The notes: a model not told the origin generated them from the letters alone. DNA of 5,320 nt from Verrucomicrobia bacterium 12-59-8 (GCA_002279765.1 NCCR01000382.1:1-5320); one strand, 5' to 3'; positions 1 through 5,320 are shown, numbered from the stretch's first letter. Made by a program: numbers and translations.

Positions 1-1
1 A

Positions 2-1606
2 AAGGCCGGTGAGTTCCTGCTCCAGGGTGTCGTGAAACTCGCGTGCGATGCGCTGGCGCTCATCGAGCGTGGCCTGCTGCACGATGCGGCTGCTCAAGGC
101 GCTGATCTGCCGCCTTTGCGCGGCGATCCAGATAAAGGCGAGCAGAACGATGCCTGCGAGAATGCTGCTGGCGATGACGAGACGGCCTGCGGTCCAAAAC
201 GGGGCGGTGCTGAGGATGCGGATGTCATCGGGCGAACGCAGCAGGAGGGAGGCGCGCTCGGCCTGCGAGCGGAAGCCTTTGTCGGTGGATGATTCCACGA
301 GGCAGATACCGGTAAGTTCGACGGCAGAACCGATTTCGAGATCCGGCACCTTCGGCTGAAGCAGGAAGGCGCGGAGTGGTGTGCCGCTGGAAGTGAGGCG
401 AAGTTCGAAGCCGTCCACCGTGCGGAAGAAGTCATTGAGCACCGCAGGCGTAGTGAGGCGGACGAGATCGGCATCGTGCGAGCCCGCTTGAAATTCCCTG
501 AGTGAAATCGCCGCTGCGGCAGGGGCTGCATCTGGCTTGGCGGCGAGGACGAGGGCATCGGCCAGCGAAGCGCTGAATCCGGCCATGGTGGGGAAGCCGA
601 TGATTTCGGCGTCATGACCGGGCGCGAGGGCGGCGGGGGTGGAAAGATGAATGGCGATGGAGGGTGTTTGCGGAGGATGGGGCGTGGCGTCCTGCGGTGT
701 TTCGCGTGGCGGAGGTGGCGGGGTGGAGTCGCGCAAAAACACGCGGCCATCGGGGAAGGCGGCGAGCACGGTGCCGCGAATGCGGGCGCGATGGTGGGGC
801 TCGTCTGCTGCGCCGAACTGCAGCAGTGTGACCACCGAGGTGATGGGCAACGATTCGAGCGCAGGGGCCGCCTGGGTGATGACGACATCATTCCAATCGG
901 TGACGCGAATGTAGGGAAAGACGAGCTGGCGGCGGTCATTGATACCACCTGCGGCGAGGGCGGTGATGCGGAGGCGGGCATCGATGAGCGAAGGGGCGGA
1001 TTCGAGCGGCGCATCCACGCGCACCTCCAGCACACGACTGCCGATGGCAAGGCGGAGCAGCGAGCGGTTTTCATCCAGCGGCGTCAGCGTTCGGCCGAGG
1101 CCTTCGACGATGACGCGTTGGTAATGGAAGCGGCCCGTGGCGAGATCATCGTAGCTGGCGGGGACAGCCGTGGGCGGCGCCTCATGGCCGAGGATTTGCA
1201 GCGTGGCGACATCGACACCGGGAAGATAAAGTCCGGCGATGGTGGTGCCTTGAATGCGCACGCGGTCACCCACATGGAGGTCATTGCGAGTGGGTTTGAA
1301 GTGCACATGCGTGCCAGCGGTTTCGTCTTGTACGAAGGCAGTGCCGCCGCTTTCGACGAAGCCGACGGTGGCGGTGAGGTCGACGGGGATTTTTTCCAGA
1401 CTGCGTTCGTAGGGCAGGGTGCGGATGTCGATGGCGCGGGAGAGGGGGGCGCCTGCGGCGAATGACGAATGTAGAATGACGAATGTCGAAGAAATGACGA
1501 ATGCAGAATGACGAATGTCGAATGGGGAAAGCTGAACGAAGAGCCATGCGAGCAGCGCCAGGCCGCGAGGTCTGGCATTCGTCATTCTGCATTCGTCATT
1601 CTGCAT
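2..1606 (-). CDS. Sensor histidine kinase, HisKA_3 (NarL/LiaS-like) class, N-terminal part; C-terminus beyond left edge
   Basis: An open frame of 535 codons runs off the left edge without a stop. Residues 11-27 hold a basic then hydrophobic signal-peptide-like stretch (RPRGLALLAWLFVQL). About 73-475 form an extracytoplasmic region of OB-like beta repeats: 75-140 contains FVQDE and HVGDRVRIQG, 270-355 contains RARIRGTVLAAFPDGRVFLRD and the IIGFPTMAGFSASLADA segment, and 398-466 contains GSAVELTGICLVE and LLLRSPDDIRIL. A proline-rich insert lies at 295-316. One transmembrane helix (476-495) leads to a short coil and the H-box ERQRIAREFHDTLEQEL, with phospho-acceptor His525 (codon 34-32). That box is diagnostic of HisKA_3 kinases, which autophosphorylate and usually pass phosphate to a LuxR/NarL response regulator; the ATPase domain and any partner lie outside the window. 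The ATG at 1606 is one base after the upstream stop; ATG 1585 is an equally good start, and neither has a clear ribosome binding site. The ligand is unknown. The kinase class is secure; the OB-like domain reading is from pattern recognition. Confidence 0.9.
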   Translation of the reverse strand, partial: MQNDECRMTNARPRGLALLAWLFVQLSPFDIRHSAFVISSTFVILHSSFAAGAPLSRAIDIRTLPYERSLEKIPVDLTATVGFVESGGTAFVQDETAGTHVHFKPTRNDLHVGDRVRIQGTTIAGLYLPGVDVATLQILGHEAPPTAVPASYDDLATGRFHYQRVIVEGLGRTLTPLDENRSLLRLAIGSRVLEVRVDAPLESAPSLIDARLRITALAAGGINDRRQLVFPYIRVTDWNDVVITQAAPALESLPITSVVTLLQFGAADEPHHRARIRGTVLAAFPDGRVFLRDSTPPPPPRETPQDATPHPPQTPSIAIHLSTPAALAPGHDAEIIGFPTMAGFSASLADALVLAAKPDAAPAAAAISLREFQAGSHDADLVRLTTPAVLNDFFRTVDGFELRLTSSGTPLRAFLLQPKVPDLEIGSAVELTGICLVESSTDKGFRSQAERASLLLRSPDDIRILSTAPFWTAGRLVIASSILAGIVLLAFIWIAAQRRQISALSSRIVQQATLDERQRIAREFHDTLEQELTGL

Positions 1607-1607
1607 T
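1461..1607. repeat. Array of AATGACGAATG units (14-bp period) forming a 25-bp inverted repeat
   Basis: Four exact plus-strand copies of AATGACGAATG lie at 1461-1471, 1475-1485, 1493-1503 and 1507-1517. Most are separated by three bases (TAG, CAG), with one 7-base spacer. Two exact copies in the opposite orientation lie at 1576-1586 and 1590-1600, followed by a partial unit (CATT, 1604-1607). As a result 1493-1517 is the exact reverse complement of 1576-1600: a perfect 25-bp stem around a 58-base loop. The array overlaps the kinase start and signal-peptide region and is translated there as IRHSAFVI- and FVILHSSF-like peptide. I recognise this repeat style from verrucomicrobial and planctomycete genomes; its origin and function are not known to me. 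Confidence 0.9.
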
Positions 1608-2882
1608 TTAGTCGTCCGTTGGATCGATGCCGCGTTGGAGTTTGCGGACGAGATCCTTCACTTCATGGGCGCGGCGCATGTCTTTAAACTGCACTTCGAT
1701 GCCGGCATTGGCGGCGGTGGAGAAGTCGATGGTGCCGAGGCCGAGGAGGCCTTTGAGGCCGGATTCGTACACGTCGATGCTGCGGATGTCGCAGATGCGC
1801 GCTTCTTTGGAGCTGCGACCGATGAGGCCCCAGATGAGCTCCACGCGCTCGCGTGTGACGATGTAGTCGTGTGAGTAGCGCGCGATGCCAACGGCGATGA
1901 GGGTGGAGGAGGCGCAGAGCAGGGCGATGATGGCGTATTCGAGCTGAATGACGAGCAGCAGTGCGCCCGCGATGGCGAGCAGCAGGCAGAGGATGAGCGC
2001 CTTGGTGTAGCCCAGCCAGGAAGGATGCGCATGATGCAGGATGACTTCGCCACTCGGTGAGTAGTTGCGGTTGTTATCTTTCTCTTCGGCTTCTTCCTCG
2101 GCGAGTTCTTCTTCGATTTCATCTTCCTCCTCGGCCTCGATTTCTTCGGGGATCTCGGAGTCGGGGCTGATCTCGCGATAGGCCGGGCGGGTGATGCGTG
2201 CCTGACCGCTGCTGGCGCTCGGGGGGCGCATGCCGCTGACGAGTTCGCCCACAGTATGGGTGAAGCCGGTGGCCTCATCGATGCACATCTCGCCACGGGC
2301 CAGGGAGCCACGGGCGACGAGGGTGTACAGATCTTCCTTGGACAGCGGTTCGCTGAAAGCCGGGTGCTGCTGGAGTGTGTAGCGGGCGGACATTGGGAAA
2401 GCCTGTTCGCGGCCACAAAAGCACAGGCGGATCAGGTCGGCGACCTTGACCAGGAGCAGTTCGCCTTTGGGCGTGCGGATGATCTCGCCGAGGAAGGGGG
2501 TGAGGCGGTCCATCTCTGCCACGGCGGAATGCACGAGGCTGGCGATGATGCGCGAATCATGGCGATTGGGCGGGAAAACATTGGTGACGCGAAACATCAC
2601 CTGGCCGCTGTCCCATTCGAGCTCGAAATTGCCGAGGTTGAGGTCCTTGTTGGTGCGCATCAGCAGTTCGCACACGGGCAGGCGGTGGGTGGGCGGGACC
2701 TGCAGGGTGGAATTGGAGACGACGGTGATGATGTGTGTCTCGCCAAAAACCTGCACGTGCAGAGGGATCTTGGTGTGGTGGGCTTCAAAGTCGGCCTCGA
2801 TGACGGAATGCTCGGCAACTTTGCGGTAGAGCCAGCCCATCTCCTTGAAGGTAGTCAGGACGGTGGCGTAAAGGGCGGACAT
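1608..2882 (-). CDS. YbjN-like domain / bacterial PH domain membrane protein
   Basis: The protein has 424 residues. Residues 1-135 resemble the YbjN family, a fold related to type III secretion chaperones (MSALYATVLTTFKEMGW, then strands around FELEWDSGQVMFRVTNVF). About 160-215 resembles a GYF-like module (LSKEDLYTLVARGSLARGEM). Residues 238-268 are an extremely acidic Glu/Asp linker. Two hydrophobic helices lie at about 292-312 and 316-334. The C-terminus (337-416) fits a bPH2 domain (DYIVTRERVELIWGLIGR, then IRSIDVYESGLKGLLGLGTIDF), a module common in YdbS/YdbT-type membrane proteins. The predicted form is an inner-membrane protein with both ends in the cytoplasm; its biochemical role is unknown. 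The open frame continues 101 codons further upstream, but that stretch reads through the tRNA region, so I start at the ATG at 2882. The Shine-Dalgarno is weak. The kinase follows after one base, which suggests an operon. Domain calls at both ends are fairly firm; the GYF-like call is weak. Confidence 0.85.
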   Translation of the reverse strand: MSALYATVLTTFKEMGWLYRKVAEHSVIEADFEAHHTKIPLHVQVFGETHIITVVSNSTLQVPPTHRLPVCELLMRTNKDLNLGNFELEWDSGQVMFRVTNVFPPNRHDSRIIASLVHSAVAEMDRLTPFLGEIIRTPKGELLLVKVADLIRLCFCGREQAFPMSARYTLQQHPAFSEPLSKEDLYTLVARGSLARGEMCIDEATGFTHTVGELVSGMRPPSASSGQARITRPAYREISPDSEIPEEIEAEEEDEIEEELAEEEAEEKDNNRNYSPSGEVILHHAHPSWLGYTKALILCLLLAIAGALLLVIQLEYAIIALLCASSTLIAVGIARYSHDYIVTRERVELIWGLIGRSSKEARICDIRSIDVYESGLKGLLGLGTIDFSTAANAGIEVQFKDMRRAHEVKDLVRKLQRGIDPTDD

Positions 2883-2892
2883 GCGGCTGGAT

Positions 2893-2925
2893 AAAAAACT
2901 GAGATCTGAAATCTGAGATTCCAGA
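2893..2925 (-). terminator. Possible terminator or 3' trailer hairpin after tRNA-Pro
   Basis: Directly after the encoded CCA, the transcript can form a 9-bp stem (2925-2917 with 2913-2905, one G-U pair) closed by a 3-base loop. Six bases later comes a run of six T (2898-2893). A hairpin plus T-run resembles an intrinsic terminator, but the stem is AT-rich and the six-base gap is too long for a classical one. It may instead be a trailer structure for tRNA 3' processing, or a by-product of the heptamer repeats. If it does terminate, the YbjN/PH gene needs its own promoter, for which there is almost no room. Confidence 0.35.
2899..2919. repeat. Three tandem heptamers CTGAGAT/CTGAAAT/CTGAGAT
   Basis: Three adjacent 7-base units lie at 2899-2905, 2906-2912 and 2913-2919; the middle one differs from the others by one base. 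They sit between the tRNA-Pro 3' end and the YbjN/PH gene start. Repeats of this type, which read as ISDLRSE-like peptide when translated, recur in planctomycete and verrucomicrobial intergenic DNA as far as I recall. The array overlaps the hairpin that follows the tRNA. Confidence 0.7.
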
Positions 2926-3002
2926 TGGTCGGGGCGGCCAGATTCGAACTGACGACTTCTTGCTCCCAAAGCAAGCGCTCTACCAGGCTGAGCTACGCCC
3001 CG
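2926..3002 (-). tRNA. tRNA-Pro (anticodon TGG)
   Basis: A full 77-nt cloverleaf including encoded CCA. The acceptor strands CGGGGCG and CGCCCCG pair perfectly, with discriminator A. The D-arm is GCTC/GAGC with loop AGCCTGGTA. The anticodon arm is CTTGC-TTTGGGA-GCAAG, so anticodon TGG reads proline CCN codons. The variable region is AAGTC, and the T-arm is GTCAG-TTCGAAT-CTGGC. The anticodon loop has T33 and purine 37 as expected. It is transcribed from the minus strand, and a truncated duplicate lies immediately upstream. Confidence 0.97.
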
Positions 3003-3022
3003 AAGGTTGTTTCCCTCCTTCG
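3001..3022 (-). other. Small leader hairpin overlapping the tRNA-Pro 5' end
   Basis: On the transcript, CGAAGG pairs with CCTTCG across a 10-base loop (AGGGAAACAA); the last two stem bases are tRNA nucleotides 1 and 2. The same hairpin recurs at 3082-3103 in front of the truncated copy because of the duplication. The stem competes with the acceptor stem for two bases, so it could affect 5' maturation, but it is short and may be chance. Confidence 0.35.
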
Positions 3023-3025
3023 AAA

Positions 3026-3083
3026 CGAACTGACGACTTCTTGCTCCCAAAGCAAGCGCTCTACCAGGCTGAGCTACGCCCCG
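3026..3083 (-). pseudogene. Truncated tRNA-Pro(UGG) copy
   Basis: This copy is identical to nucleotides 1-58 of the intact tRNA: 5' acceptor strand, D-arm, anticodon arm, variable region, 5' T-stem and the first four T-loop bases. It then runs straight into the duplicated leader. The 3' T-stem, 3' acceptor strand and CCA are missing, so it cannot fold as a cloverleaf or be charged. It should be transcribed ahead of the intact tRNA if the promoter lies upstream, so a precursor carrying both is expected. Confidence 0.9.
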
Positions 3084-3155
3084 AAGGTTGTTTCCCTCCT
3101 TCGAAACCGAACGAGGGGTCGCGATAGTGCCGCAGGATGAGAAAGACGCAAGAGG

Positions 3156-3166
3156 AATGATGAATG
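3156..3166. repeat. Single degenerate AATGACGAATG unit (AATGATGAATG)
   Basis: One copy with a single C-to-T change from the units of the 1461-1607 array, lying 3 bp beyond the stop codon of the lipase maturation factor gene. It is followed by GAATC-like sequence and no second unit. At 11 bases it could be chance; the low-complexity style is similar. Confidence 0.4.
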
Positions 3167-3168
3167 AA

Positions 3169-4722
3169 TCACCTTCTGGAAGCATTCAGCGACATGGTTC
3201 GGCTGAAATTGCCGAGGAGTTCGCGCTCCCACCATTCGCCGGAGACTTTGCGCACTTCGGGTCGGGTGAAGTGGTAGCGGTAGAGTTTGGCGCGGATGTG
3301 GGTGATTTTTTCGACGGGGAAGGGGGGCGGCTCCAGCAGATCCCACACGGGCTGCTTGTGCTGGAGGAGGGCGGTGCAGAACTGGCCGAACCAGTGCATG
3401 GGGGATGCAGGGTTGGCATCGCGCTGCGGATCGTAGTTGGGATAGAGGGCGGCAAACCACATCTGCCAGTCGAGGCGGGGCTGATGCGGGGCGATGAAGG
3501 ATGGGCGGCGTTTTGGATCGCCGGGCTTGTACTTGAATTCGAGGGGTAGGAAGAGCGCGCCGTCGTCGCTGACTTCGAGGACGATTTCGGGGCGCTCTTC
3601 GGTCATGTCTTGGAAGAGGCCATAAGCATTGAAGCTGCGGGTGTAGGCGATGGGGCGGTCGAGCTTTCCGTGCAGCGCGGCGGGCAGCATTGGCTTGAGG
3701 TTGCGGATGCGGCTGGGGAGGAAGGAGTCTGCGGCGAGCAGGGTGAAGAGGAGCACGGGCAGGACGGCGGCGAGAGCGGGCCATTGGGTCCAGCGTTTGA
3801 AGGAGGTGCGTGGGGACTCGGAGTCGATGCGCAGCCAGTTGCGGATGCGTTTGAGAAACCAGCGGTCATCGAGAAGCGTGATGGCGAGCGCGGCGGTGAG
3901 GAGGTCGAAGAAATTGTAGTTCCCTGTGGCGGAGATCATCGCCATGAGGACGAGGAAGCCGAGAGCGGCGGCGAGGCGGCCCCAGCGGCCGAGGAAAATG
4001 GCGAAGGGCAGGCCGAGTTCGATGCCATACATGATCCAGCAGCTCGTCACGTGGAACCAGCGCGGCGCGTTGTGGGCGAACCAGGAGAGGCCGTTTGGCA
4101 GCGGCTGCGTTTCGTAGTGGTAGAGCAGCGCCGTCATGTCCTGCCACGGGAGGTCGCCGCCGCCGAGCTTCACGTAGCCGGAGAGAAACATGAGGCGGAA
4201 GAGGAGCCAGTGGAGGAGGAAGATGGAGCCGCGAGGCGGTTCGGTGGGATTGCGCCATGACCACAGGCGCCAGGGTGCGATGAAGAGGGCGAGGAGTCCG
4301 GTTTCGAGAAGCAGGGCGTCCCACTGGTAGCCCATGAAGATCTCGCCCGTGGTGGCGAAGGAGAGGTAGCCAAACCACAGCAGCGCCAGCAGCGGGCCCT
4401 GCGCGACGCCGACCATGACGAGCACGGCCAGCACGCAGCAGGTGATCAGGACCCCGTGGGCAAAGGCATCGCTGTAGTGCCAGTGAAACACGCTGGGGAC
4501 CTGCCAGAAGAGCGTCTCGTGCTCGCGTGCTTCATAGGCGTGGACGTTTTCGAGGAGTGTCTTCGCGGGGAGGATGCCGTTCTCGCCGACGAGGCCGTCG
4601 TACTGCAGGCCCCAAGAGATGAAGGCGATGAGGTAGATTCCGGCGAGGAGGCGTGGGAAGAGCCAGCGGACGACGGTGTAGCGTCCGCGATGGGATTCGA
4701 GCCAGGGGAGGGGATTGGCCAT
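3169..4722 (-). CDS. Lipase maturation factor (LMF1) family membrane protein
   Basis: The protein has 517 residues, a usual length for bacterial members. In vertebrates, LMF1 is an ER membrane chaperone needed for folding of lipoprotein lipase; the bacterial role is not established. Hallmarks seen: GEIFMGYQWDALLLETGLLALFIAPW (127-151), the FRLMFLSGYVKLGGGD segment (175-190), the TALLYHYETQPLPNGLSWFAH stretch (197-217), then NAYGLFQDMTEERPEIVLE (365-383), FKYKPGD (396-402) and the QPRLDWQMWFAALYPNY block (414-430). Several hydrophobic helices fill about 20-335, including 89-109, 110-125, 164-182, 228-245, 248-266, 270-285 and 314-332. The C-terminal 180 residues are soluble, as in the family. 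I chose ATG 4722 (MANPLPWLESHRGRY). A TTG at 4773 would add 17 residues, and neither start has a clear ribosome binding site. The gene is transcribed away from the L,D-transpeptidase gene. The family call is secure; the substrate is unknown. Confidence 0.94.
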   Translation of the reverse strand: MANPLPWLESHRGRYTVVRWLFPRLLAGIYLIAFISWGLQYDGLVGENGILPAKTLLENVHAYEAREHETLFWQVPSVFHWHYSDAFAHGVLITCCVLAVLVMVGVAQGPLLALLWFGYLSFATTGEIFMGYQWDALLLETGLLALFIAPWRLWSWRNPTEPPRGSIFLLHWLLFRLMFLSGYVKLGGGDLPWQDMTALLYHYETQPLPNGLSWFAHNAPRWFHVTSCWIMYGIELGLPFAIFLGRWGRLAAALGFLVLMAMISATGNYNFFDLLTAALAITLLDDRWFLKRIRNWLRIDSESPRTSFKRWTQWPALAAVLPVLLFTLLAADSFLPSRIRNLKPMLPAALHGKLDRPIAYTRSFNAYGLFQDMTEERPEIVLEVSDDGALFLPLEFKYKPGDPKRRPSFIAPHQPRLDWQMWFAALYPNYDPQRDANPASPMHWFGQFCTALLQHKQPVWDLLEPPPFPVEKITHIRAKLYRYHFTRPEVRKVSGEWWERELLGNFSRTMSLNASRR

Positions 4723-4857
4723 TGGAAAGGGGCGGTCAGGCAAAAACAGTATCAGACCCACCACCGCCAGCAACCACGAGACCGCGCCGCGAACAAGTCA
4801 CCATGGTTGATCTTTAAAAAGTTTGCGCGACTCATCTTCGGCCGGGCATGGTGCGCG
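4723..4857. promoter_or_regulatory. Divergent intergenic region, promoters not resolved
   Basis: These 135 bp separate two divergent genes, so both promoters should lie here or overlap the gene starts. The only AT-rich patch is near 4811-4824 (CTTTAAAAAGTTT). A TTGATC at 4807-4812 could be a poor -35 box for the plus-strand gene, with ACTCAT 17 bp later as a weak -10. No palindromic operator or riboswitch is visible. The role is inferred from gene orientation only. Confidence 0.4.
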
Positions 4858-5319
4858 ATGCAGCATCGTTTTCTTGTCCTGGCCCTCATGCTCGGCTCCT
4901 GTGCGGGTATGCCAGACGCCGTGATGCTGCCAGATGAGATCAGCGCCATTCTACCCCCGAATTGCAAACAGGTGCTCTACTTGACTGCGGCGGATGCCCA
5001 GGCCACCTCGGCAGAAGTCAAGATGCTCGAACGCAGTGAGGGGAACAACTGGCACGCGGTCAGCGCGGTCCTTCCCGCCCGCATCGGTCGCAACGGCATG
5101 GCGTGGGGGCATGGTGAATTTGGGCTCACTGCTCCTGCCGGGTGGCGCATCAAGGGGGAAGGGGATGGCTGTGCACCTGCGGGTGTCTTCCGTATCACTC
5201 AGGCCTTTGGTGATGCTGGGCGGCCGGATTGGATGAAGCTGCCCTACATTCACTGCACGGCACATCATTGGGGCATCGATGACGTTCGCTCCCGCCACTA
5301 CAACCAGATCGTGGATGAC
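4858..5319 (+). CDS. Lipoprotein with YkuD-type L,D-transpeptidase domain, N-terminal part; runs off right edge
   Basis: 154 codons are open to the window end. The N-terminus MQHRFLVLALMLGSC is a lipoprotein signal peptide with lipobox L12-G-S-C15, so the mature protein should be lipid-anchored at Cys15 in the envelope. From about residue 68 the sequence matches the start of the L,D-transpeptidase (ErfK/YbiS/YcfS/YnhG, YkuD) domain: PARIGRNGMAWGHGEFGL, then EGDGCAPAGVFRITQAFG (101-118), LPY at 128-130, and GIDDVRSRHYNQIVDD (139-154). Family enzymes form 3-3 peptidoglycan cross-links or attach proteins through a catalytic Cys in an HG..S/T-x-G-C motif, which would lie beyond the edge, so activity cannot be judged. 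ATG 4858 is chosen because it gives the complete signal peptide; no Shine-Dalgarno is evident. Cys36, Cys105 and Cys133 are also present. The family call is good; the cross-linking role is inferred. Confidence 0.87.
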   Translation, partial: MQHRFLVLALMLGSCAGMPDAVMLPDEISAILPPNCKQVLYLTAADAQATSAEVKMLERSEGNNWHAVSAVLPARIGRNGMAWGHGEFGLTAPAGWRIKGEGDGCAPAGVFRITQAFGDAGRPDWMKLPYIHCTAHHWGIDDVRSRHYNQIVDD

Positions 5320-5320
5320 C

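Larger units (their letters stand above)
2945..3106. repeat. Exact 81-bp tandem duplication across tRNA-Pro and its leader
   Basis: Bases 2945-3025 and 3026-3106 are identical and directly adjacent. Each unit holds the first 58 nt of tRNA-Pro plus 23 bp of 5' leader. The identity ends sharply: 2944 differs from 3025, and 3027 differs from 3108. Exact identity suggests a recent event, slippage or short-homology recombination; a CGAAC motif occurs both in the T-loop (2945-2949) and in the outer leader (3108-3112 region), close to the breakpoints. An assembly error is possible. Confidence 0.93.

Noticed and set aside
94..1074. Long open frame on the minus strand (326 codons) inside the kinase region
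   Set aside because: It is rich in Ser, Pro and Arg with no domain pattern, and lies in another frame of the kinase, whose own frame shows the H-box, membrane helix and sensor repeats.
614..1465. Plus-strand open frame of 283 codons opposite the kinase
   Set aside because: Its Gly/Ala/Glu/Asp-rich composition is the usual antisense shadow of a GC-rich gene, and it has no recognisable motif.
1461..1607. CRISPR array as an explanation of the repeats
   Set aside because: Units are 11 bases with 3-base spacers and occur in both orientations, unlike CRISPR repeats and spacers, and no cas genes are present.
2945..3106. Integration site of a mobile element at tRNA-Pro (att duplication)
   Set aside because: The duplicated part is the 5' end of the tRNA and the copies are directly adjacent, with no integrase or inserted DNA; integrative elements normally duplicate the 3' end at a distance.
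3121..3151. Possible tRNA promoter: TTGCGT (3151-3146) and TATCGC (3126-3121), minus strand
   Set aside because: The spacer is 19 bp and both boxes match poorly, so it cannot be told from chance, although a promoter is expected near here.
3610..4260. Plus-strand open frame of 216 codons opposite the LMF1-family gene
   Set aside because: It is a low-complexity Gly/Glu/Ala shadow; the minus strand carries clear LMF1 family blocks along the whole stretch.
4951..5298. Minus-strand open frame of 115 codons at the right end
   Set aside because: It overlaps the L,D-transpeptidase domain, which shows strong family motifs on the plus strand, and the minus-strand product has none.

Overview
The window is GC-rich bacterial DNA, most likely from the Verrucomicrobiota (Prosthecobacter/Verrucomicrobium-like) or a related PVC-group bacterium. 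This is inferred from three things: the domain make-up of the proteins, short interspersed repeats of the AATGACGAATG and CTGAAAT/CTGAGAT types that I associate with such genomes, and the lack of clear Shine-Dalgarno sites before the protein starts. No search was run, so the taxonomy is tentative.

Layout from left to right. (1) 2-1606, minus strand: the N-terminal 535 residues of a membrane sensor histidine kinase of the HisKA_3 (NarL/LiaS-like) class. It has a large extracytoplasmic region of OB-like repeats, one transmembrane helix and the phospho-acceptor H-box, and it is cut by the left edge. (2) 1608-2882, minus strand: a 424-residue membrane protein with a YbjN-like domain, a GYF-like segment, a very acidic linker, two transmembrane helices and a bacterial PH domain. 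Its stop codon is one base from the first possible kinase start, so the two are probably co-transcribed and coupled. (3) 2926-3002, minus strand: an intact tRNA-Pro(UGG) with encoded CCA. It is preceded by an exact 81-bp tandem duplication that leaves a truncated tRNA-Pro copy at 3026-3083. (4) 3169-4722, minus strand: a lipase maturation factor (LMF1) family multi-pass membrane protein. (5) 4723-4857: a divergent intergenic region. (6) 4858-5319, plus strand: the first 154 residues of a lipoprotein of the YkuD-type L,D-transpeptidase family, cut by the right edge.

The most unusual DNA is not in the gene content. An array of 14-bp repeat units at 1461-1607 contains a perfect 25-bp inverted repeat, and this array supplies the start codons and much of the signal-peptide region of the kinase. 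The second unusual item is the 81-bp duplication that made a broken tRNA-Pro in tandem with the good one. The protein genes act mainly at the cell envelope (signal sensing, membrane protein maturation, peptidoglycan modification), but nothing here shows that they form one pathway. I see no phage, CRISPR, transposase or defence genes, and no clearly new multi-gene system.
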